Positions 1 through 6,940 of a stretch of DNA of 6,940 nt are shown in pieces. Position numbers and translations under genes: made by a program. The notes under the pieces are model-generated. The model saw nothing but the letters and a program-made list of their open reading frames with translations, did no database searches and was not told the origin of the DNA. Where the stretch lies: assembly GCF_910579365.1 (NCBI RefSeq), contig NZ_CAJTUX010000101.1, positions 1-6,940 of the forward strand, given 5' to 3'. Numbering within the stretch: the stretch's first letter is position 1; every line of letters starts with the position of its first letter. The stretch is from an uncultured Oscillibacter sp. Its GTDB lineage: Bacteria; Bacillota; Clostridia; Oscillospirales; Oscillospiraceae.

Positions 1-548
1 ACCTTCTGGATCTCGTGGGAGGTGCGGAAGCCGTCGAAGAAGTTCAGGAAGGGCACACGGCCCTCGATGGCGGCCAGGTGGGCCACGGCGGCCAGGTCCA
101 TGACCTCCTGCACGTTGCCCTCGGCCAGCATGGCGAAGCCGGTCTGGCGGCAGGCCATAACGTCGGAGTGGTCGCCGAAGATGTTCAGCGCGTGGCTGGA
201 CACGGTACGGGCGGACACATGGAACACGCAGGGCAGCAGCTCGCCGGCGATCTTGTACATGTTGGGGATCATCAGCAGCAGGCCCTGAGAAGCGGTGTAA
301 GTGGTGGTCATCGCGCCGGTGGCGAGGGAACCGTGGACCGTGCCGGAGGCGCCGGCCTCGGACTGCATCTCGCAGACCTTCACGGTGGTGCCGAAGATGT
401 TTTTCTGACCAGCGGCAGCCCACTGGTCCACCAAGTCTGCCATGGGCGAAGACGGGGTGATGGGATAGATGCCCGCCACCTCGGTAAACGCGTAGCTGAC
501 ATACGCAGCCGCGTTATTTCCGTCCATGGACTTGAACTTTCTTGCCAT
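1..548 (-). CDS. nifJ: Pyruvate:ferredoxin (flavodoxin) oxidoreductase, N-terminal part (cut by the window edge)
   Basis: This cytoplasmic enzyme of anaerobes splits pyruvate with CoA into acetyl-CoA and CO2 and passes the electrons to ferredoxin or flavodoxin. The 182 visible residues start MARKFKSMDGNN and cover the first part of domain I, the pyruvate/thiamine diphosphate-binding region. YPITPSS sits at residues 28-34, CEMQSEAGASG at 59-69 and SARTVSSHAL at 112-121. Thr31, Glu64 and Arg114 fall at the numbers of the active-site residues of the Desulfovibrio africanus enzyme, which supports both the identity and the start. The ATG at 546-548 has an AGGAGG at 556-561, 7 nt upstream. Full family proteins are about 1,170 residues, so roughly 85% lies left of the window, including the ferredoxin-type iron-sulfur domain. 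It has its own promoter, divergent from the ATPase gene. The frame is intact. A 2-oxoacid oxidoreductase of other specificity is unlikely given this N-terminus; the symbol por or pfor is equally common. Confidence 0.96.
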   Translation of the reverse strand, partial: MARKFKSMDGNNAAAYVSYAFTEVAGIYPITPSSPMADLVDQWAAAGQKNIFGTTVKVCEMQSEAGASGTVHGSLATGAMTTTYTASQGLLLMIPNMYKIAGELLPCVFHVSARTVSSHALNIFGDHSDVMACRQTGFAMLAEGNVQEVMDLAAVAHLAAIEGRVPFLNFFDGFRTSHEIQK

Positions 549-555
549 AAACTTA

Positions 556-561
556 CCTCCT
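556..561 (-). promoter_or_regulatory. Ribosome-binding site of the oxidoreductase gene
   Basis: The plus strand reads CCTCCT, so the mRNA carries a perfect AGGAGG with 7 nt between it and the ATG at 546-548. It fixes the start codon, for which no upstream in-frame rival has a comparable site. Confidence 0.9.
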
Positions 562-569
562 GTAAATTC

Positions 570-630
570 GCCGCCCGGGGGACGGCAATCTCTCCAAGAC
601 AGGGGGCGGAACGCTCTCCTTCCGAACCCC
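570..630 (-). promoter_or_regulatory. Oxidoreductase mRNA leader with two stem-loops
   Basis: The predicted transcript starts near 634 and has an 86-nt leader. The first hairpin lies almost at its 5' end. Arms 627-630 plus 620-624 pair with 603-606 plus 607-611: four G-C pairs, a 2-nt bulge, then five pairs, closing an 8-nt loop. The second is a compact hairpin at 570-586 with six Watson-Crick pairs, one G-U pair and a 3-nt loop. It ends about 9 nt before the ribosome-binding site. I recognise no known riboswitch. A 5'-terminal hairpin often protects an mRNA from decay, which would suit a highly expressed enzyme, but that role is inference. Confidence 0.4.
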
Positions 631-640
631 ATGCGGTTTT

Positions 641-669
641 ATTATAACACGGCGGTTCGCCGGTGTAAA
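641..669 (-). promoter_or_regulatory. Sigma-A promoter of the oxidoreductase gene
   Basis: On the minus strand the -35 box is TTTACA (664-669, one mismatch to TTGACA) and the -10 box is a perfect TATAAT (641-646), 17 bp apart. A TG one base upstream of the -10 box makes it an extended -10. The expected transcription start is near 634, leaving an 86-nt leader. The DNA just upstream of the -35 box (677-700) is A/T-rich, unlike the surrounding GC-rich sequence, and could act as an UP element. This is a strong promoter by sequence, in line with a central fermentation enzyme. Confidence 0.85.
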
Positions 670-675
670 CCGCCG
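650..675. promoter_or_regulatory. Palindrome overlapping the oxidoreductase promoter, candidate operator
   Basis: CGGCGGTT (650-657) and AACCGCCG (668-675) form a perfect 8-bp inverted repeat with a 10-bp spacer. It covers the -35 box and most of the -10/-35 spacer of the oxidoreductase promoter, and its centre is near -28. Arm centres are 18 bp apart, which does not equal two full helical turns. The placement would suit a repressor site. I do not recognise the motif, and GC-rich arms raise the chance of coincidence. Confidence 0.4.
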
Positions 676-677
676 CT

Positions 678-695
678 TTGTTATTTTTTGCACAA
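678..695. promoter_or_regulatory. Candidate Rex (redox-sensing repressor) operator
   Basis: On the minus strand this 18-bp segment reads TTGTGCAAAAAATAACAA. Known Rex sites follow TTGTGAA-N4-TTCACAA, or in clostridia TTGTTAA-N4-TTAACAA. The match is 11 of 14 fixed positions to either form, with both outer TTGT/ACAA ends intact. It lies 8 bp upstream of the -35 box, about -44 to -61. Rex represses fermentation genes at low NADH/NAD+, so a site beside a pyruvate oxidoreductase would make sense. It sits in an A/T-rich patch that could instead simply be an UP element. Confidence 0.4.
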
Positions 696-766
696 ATTTT
701 CCCGCGTATTCTTGACGGGCAAAAGTTCCGCCTGCCTGCGCCGCCCCTCCGCCTGGGCGCAGGTAC

Positions 767-795
767 TTGAAACCTTTTGCCGCAGGTGCTATACT
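767..795 (+). promoter_or_regulatory. Sigma-A promoter of the ComM-family gene
   Basis: The -35 box is TTGAAA (767-772) and the -10 box is TATACT (790-795), with a 17-bp spacer. TG at 787-788 makes an extended -10. Each hexamer has one mismatch to consensus. Transcription should start near A802, giving a leader of about 122 nt. This promoter and the oxidoreductase promoter fire away from each other, with their -35 boxes about 97 bp apart. Confidence 0.8.
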
Positions 796-852
796 GAAAA
801 TACCAACACCCCCCGGCAGATGCGGCCGGCACATCGTTCCTCCCTGCTCTGC

Positions 853-896
853 GCCGCCTGTATCCGTCTCCTTTGAGGCGGCCGGATGAGGCCGCC
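853..896 (+). promoter_or_regulatory. Two mutually exclusive hairpins in the ComM-family mRNA leader
   Basis: GGCGGCC (877-883) can pair with GGCCGCC (890-896) around a 6-nt loop. The same segment, as AGGCGGC (876-882), can instead pair with GCCGCCT (853-859) around a 16-nt loop. Only one of the two 7-bp stems can form. The downstream stem ends 11 nt before the ribosome-binding site, so the choice could affect translation. No U-run follows, so this is not a terminator. The region is GC-rich, and the pairing may be fortuitous. Confidence 0.35.
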
Positions 897-907
897 CCAC
901 CCCACAC

Positions 908-913
908 AGGAGG
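908..913 (+). promoter_or_regulatory. Ribosome-binding site that sets the ComM-family start
   Basis: A perfect AGGAGG lies 10 nt before the ATG at 924. The frame stays open upstream to a TTG at 873, but the family N-terminus (M-V-V-T-V-R-S) begins at 924, and this site confirms the ATG as the start. Confidence 0.85.
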
Positions 914-923
914 TTTTTATCTT

Positions 924-2441
924 ATGGTCGTCACCGTACGTTCTCTCGGCTTGAACGGCGTCTCGGGCTACGAGGTCAGCGCCGAGTGCTTTCTCTCCGG
1001 CGGCCTCCCCGCCTTTGACATTGTGGGTCTGCCGGACGCCGCCGTCCGGGAGGCCCGGGAGCGGGTCCGGGCGGCAATCAAAAACTGCGGGGCCAAGTTC
1101 CCCGTCAGCCGCATCACCGTGAATCTGGCCCCGGCGGGACAGAAGAAGGCGGGCACGCTCTACGACCTGCCCATCTTCGTCGGGCTGCTGGCGGCCGGAG
1201 GCGACCTGCCGGCGCCTCCGGCGGACGCGGCCTTCCTGGGGGAGCTGTCCCTCAGCGGGACCCTGCGGCGCGTGGCCGGGGTGCTGCCCATGGCCCTGGC
1301 GGCGGAGCGGGCGGGGGTCCGGCAGCTCTTCGTCCCGGCGGACAACGCCGCCGAGGCCACCCTGGCCGGAGGGCTGACGGTCTACGGCGTTTCGGACGCG
1401 GGGGACCTGGCGGCCCACCTCCGGGGGGAGGCCCTCCTCTCCCCCGCCCCGGCCTGGACCCCGGAGGAGGACGAGGCGGGCCTTTTGGACCTCCGGGACG
1501 TGATGGGTCAGGAGAATGTGAAGCGGGCCCTGGAGATCGCCGCCGCCGGGGGGCACAACCTGCTTATGATCGGGTCCCCCGGGGCGGGAAAGTCCATGCT
1601 GGCCAAGCGCCTGCCCTCCATCCTGCCGGACATGAGCCGGGAGGAGGCTCTGGACGCCTCCGGCGTGTGGTCCGTGGCGGGGCTGACGGACCCAGGGCGC
1701 CCCCTGCTGGCCCGCCGCCCCTTCCGCAGCCCCCATCACACCGTCTCCGCCTCCGCCCTCACCGGCGGCGGGCCCGCCATGCGGCCCGGGGAAATCTCCC
1801 TGTCCCACAACGGCGTCCTCTTTCTGGACGAGCTGCCGGAGTTCCGCCGGGACGCGCTGGAGGTTCTCCGCCAGCCTCTGGAGGACGGGGAGGTGACGGT
1901 CTCCCGGGCCGGGGGCACTCTGCGCCTGCCCGCCCGATTCCAGCTCATCTGCGCCATGAACCCCTGCCGCTGCGGCTGGCGGGGCCACCCGGACCGGCGG
2001 TGCACCTGCTCCCAGCGGGACCGGGAGCGGTATGTGGAGAAGATCTCCGGCCCCCTGCTGGACCGGATCGACCTCCATGTGACGGTGCCCTCCGTGGAGT
2101 ACGAAGCCATGCGCCGCCGGGAGACGCCGGAGTCCTCCGCCCAGGTCAAGGCCCGGGTGGACGCGGCCCGGGCCATTCAGGCGGAGCGGCTGGCGGGCAG
2201 CGGCGCGGCCTGCAACGCCCAGATTACCCCAGCTCAGATGGGAGCGTTCTGCCGCCTGGACGCCGCCGGGGAAACGCTGATGAAAAACGCCTTCCAGCGC
2301 ATGGGCCTGACGGCCCGGTCCCATGACCGCATCCTCCGGGTGGCCCGGACCATCGCCGACCTGGACGGGGCGGCGGACATCGGCGCGCCCCATCTGGCGG
2401 AGGCGATCCAATACCGGAACACGGACATTTTGCGGGGCTGA
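924..2441 (+). CDS. comM: YifB/ComM-family Mg-chelatase-like AAA+ ATPase
   Basis: The protein is 505 residues, the usual family length, and complete. It has three parts: an N-terminal ChlI/Lon S5-like domain (about 15-145), the Mg-chelatase-type AAA+ ATPase core (about 185-395), and the C-terminal Mg-chelatase C domain (about 400-500). Walker A is GSPGAGKS at 217-224 and Walker B is LFLDEL at 299-304. The sensor-1 region is AMNPCRCG at 344-351. Cys348, Cys350, Cys360 and Cys362 form the family's putative metal-binding cluster. GPLLDRIDLHV at 376-386 and the RILRVARTIADL helix at 469-480 are family signatures. Proteobacterial ComM is a hexameric helicase that drives branch migration when transformed DNA recombines. 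The role of clostridial YifB is not established, and no competence gene is nearby. The start is fixed by AGGAGG and the conserved N-terminus. It has its own promoter and ends convergently with rpoC. Despite the family name it is unlikely to be a true magnesium chelatase subunit. Confidence 0.95.
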   Translation: MVVTVRSLGLNGVSGYEVSAECFLSGGLPAFDIVGLPDAAVREARERVRAAIKNCGAKFPVSRITVNLAPAGQKKAGTLYDLPIFVGLLAAGGDLPAPPADAAFLGELSLSGTLRRVAGVLPMALAAERAGVRQLFVPADNAAEATLAGGLTVYGVSDAGDLAAHLRGEALLSPAPAWTPEEDEAGLLDLRDVMGQENVKRALEIAAAGGHNLLMIGSPGAGKSMLAKRLPSILPDMSREEALDASGVWSVAGLTDPGRPLLARRPFRSPHHTVSASALTGGGPAMRPGEISLSHNGVLFLDELPEFRRDALEVLRQPLEDGEVTVSRAGGTLRLPARFQLICAMNPCRCGWRGHPDRRCTCSQRDRERYVEKISGPLLDRIDLHVTVPSVEYEAMRRRETPESSAQVKARVDAARAIQAERLAGSGAACNAQITPAQMGAFCRLDAAGETLMKNAFQRMGLTARSHDRILRVARTIADLDGAADIGAPHLAEAIQYRNTDILRG

Positions 2442-2456
2442 AAAGCCGCGCGAAGA

Positions 2457-2481
2457 GGCCCAGGCGATAGACGCCCGGGCC
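2457..2481. other. Imperfect stem-loop between the convergent genes
   Basis: Arms 2457-2466 and 2472-2481 give nine pairs with one A-C mismatch and a 5-nt loop. It begins 15 nt after the ATPase stop codon. No T-run follows on the plus strand, and only a weak T-rich stretch follows on the minus strand. It is therefore unlikely to be the main terminator, but may shield the 3' end or slow polymerase. Confidence 0.4.
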
Positions 2482-2504
2482 GCAAAAACGGTTTCGCCCG
2501 CATG

Positions 2505-2546
2505 AAAAACCCGGGGCCCCGCAAGGGGCTCCGGGTTTCTTGTGTT
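2505..2546. terminator. Strong bidirectional intrinsic terminator between comM and rpoC
   Basis: Arms 2507-2520 and 2525-2538 form a 14-bp stem with a single G-U wobble on the plus-strand RNA. It is capped by a GCAA tetraloop, a GNRA-type cap. On the plus strand the tail is T-rich (TTTCTTGTGTT, starting inside the stem at 2536). On the minus strand the stem runs into TTTTT (2505-2509). The stem begins 17 nt after the rpoC stop and 65 nt after the ATPase stop, so it should end both convergent transcripts. Confidence 0.92.
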
Positions 2547-2555
2547 CCTGCATGC

Positions 2556-6419
<3,864 letters not shown>

Positions 6420-6429
6420 AGTACGCGTT

Positions 6430-6436
6430 CCTCCTT
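6430..6436 (-). promoter_or_regulatory. Ribosome-binding site of rpoC
   Basis: The plus strand reads CCTCCTT, giving AAGGAGG in the mRNA, 10 nt before the rpoC ATG at 6417-6419. It lies in the 54-nt rpoB-rpoC gap, where I see neither a promoter nor a terminator, consistent with one transcript for both genes. Confidence 0.88.
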
Positions 6437-6473
6437 CAATGCGCCGGATATACGGCTGTATTTAACGAACGCA

Positions 6474-6940
<467 letters not shown>

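Noticed and set aside
15..647. A 210-residue plus-strand open frame across the start of the oxidoreductase gene
   Set aside because: It is a shadow of the oxidoreductase frame, with low-complexity Gly/His/Ala composition, and it runs through that gene's ribosome-binding site and promoter.
620..648. TATAAC at 643-648 as a plus-strand -10 box
   Set aside because: It is largely the complement of the minus-strand TATAAT, and the sequence 17 bp upstream matches a -35 box at only about three of six positions.
712..740. TTGACG at 712-717 as a second plus-strand -35 box
   Set aside because: At 17 bp spacing the sequence is CCTGCG, with no resemblance to a -10 box. The TTGAAA/TATACT pair downstream is far better.
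1667..2326. Plus-strand frame of 219 residues inside the ComM-family gene
   Set aside because: Pro/Arg/Gly-rich shift-frame shadow with no start signal or domain. The main frame is continuous, so it is not evidence of a frameshift.
789..2411. A 540-residue open frame on the minus strand, antisense to the ComM-family gene
   Set aside because: It is rich in Gly, Arg, Pro and Gln with no recognisable domain, overlaps a well-supported gene in full, and is the expected by-product of high-GC third codon positions.

Overview
The window comes from a GC-rich chromosome and looks like a member of the Clostridia, most plausibly the Oscillospiraceae (Flavonifractor/Oscillibacter-like gut anaerobes). That placement is inference. 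It rests on strong AGGAGG ribosome-binding sites, sigma-A type promoters, a pyruvate:ferredoxin oxidoreductase whose N-terminus begins MARKFKSMDGNN, and an RpoC that has two zinc sites but no large insertion next to its trigger loop.

There are four genes, all housekeeping. Positions 1-548 (minus) hold the first 182 codons of a pyruvate:ferredoxin oxidoreductase, which runs off the left edge. Positions 549-923 are a 375-bp divergent intergenic region with one good promoter facing each way. It also holds two candidate operator sequences next to the oxidoreductase promoter, and stem-loops in both leaders. Positions 924-2441 (plus) hold a complete YifB/ComM-family AAA+ ATPase. Positions 2442-2555 lie between the convergent ATPase gene and rpoC and contain a strong terminator that should work in both directions. 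Positions 2556-6419 (minus) hold a complete rpoC. After a 54-bp gap, positions 6474-6940 (minus) hold the C-terminal end of rpoB, which enters from the right edge.

rpoB and rpoC are one transcription unit encoding the two large catalytic subunits of RNA polymerase. It ends at the terminator just past rpoC and does not run on into ribosomal protein genes. The ATPase and the oxidoreductase are independent single promoters back to back; nothing links their functions to each other or to the polymerase genes.

I see no mobile element, CRISPR array, tRNA, rRNA, phage gene or defence system, and no new multi-gene system. The observations most worth following are regulatory: a Rex-like (NADH/NAD+ sensing) site and a second palindrome at the oxidoreductase promoter, alternative hairpins in the ATPase leader, and an extra segment of about 45-60 residues in RpoC.
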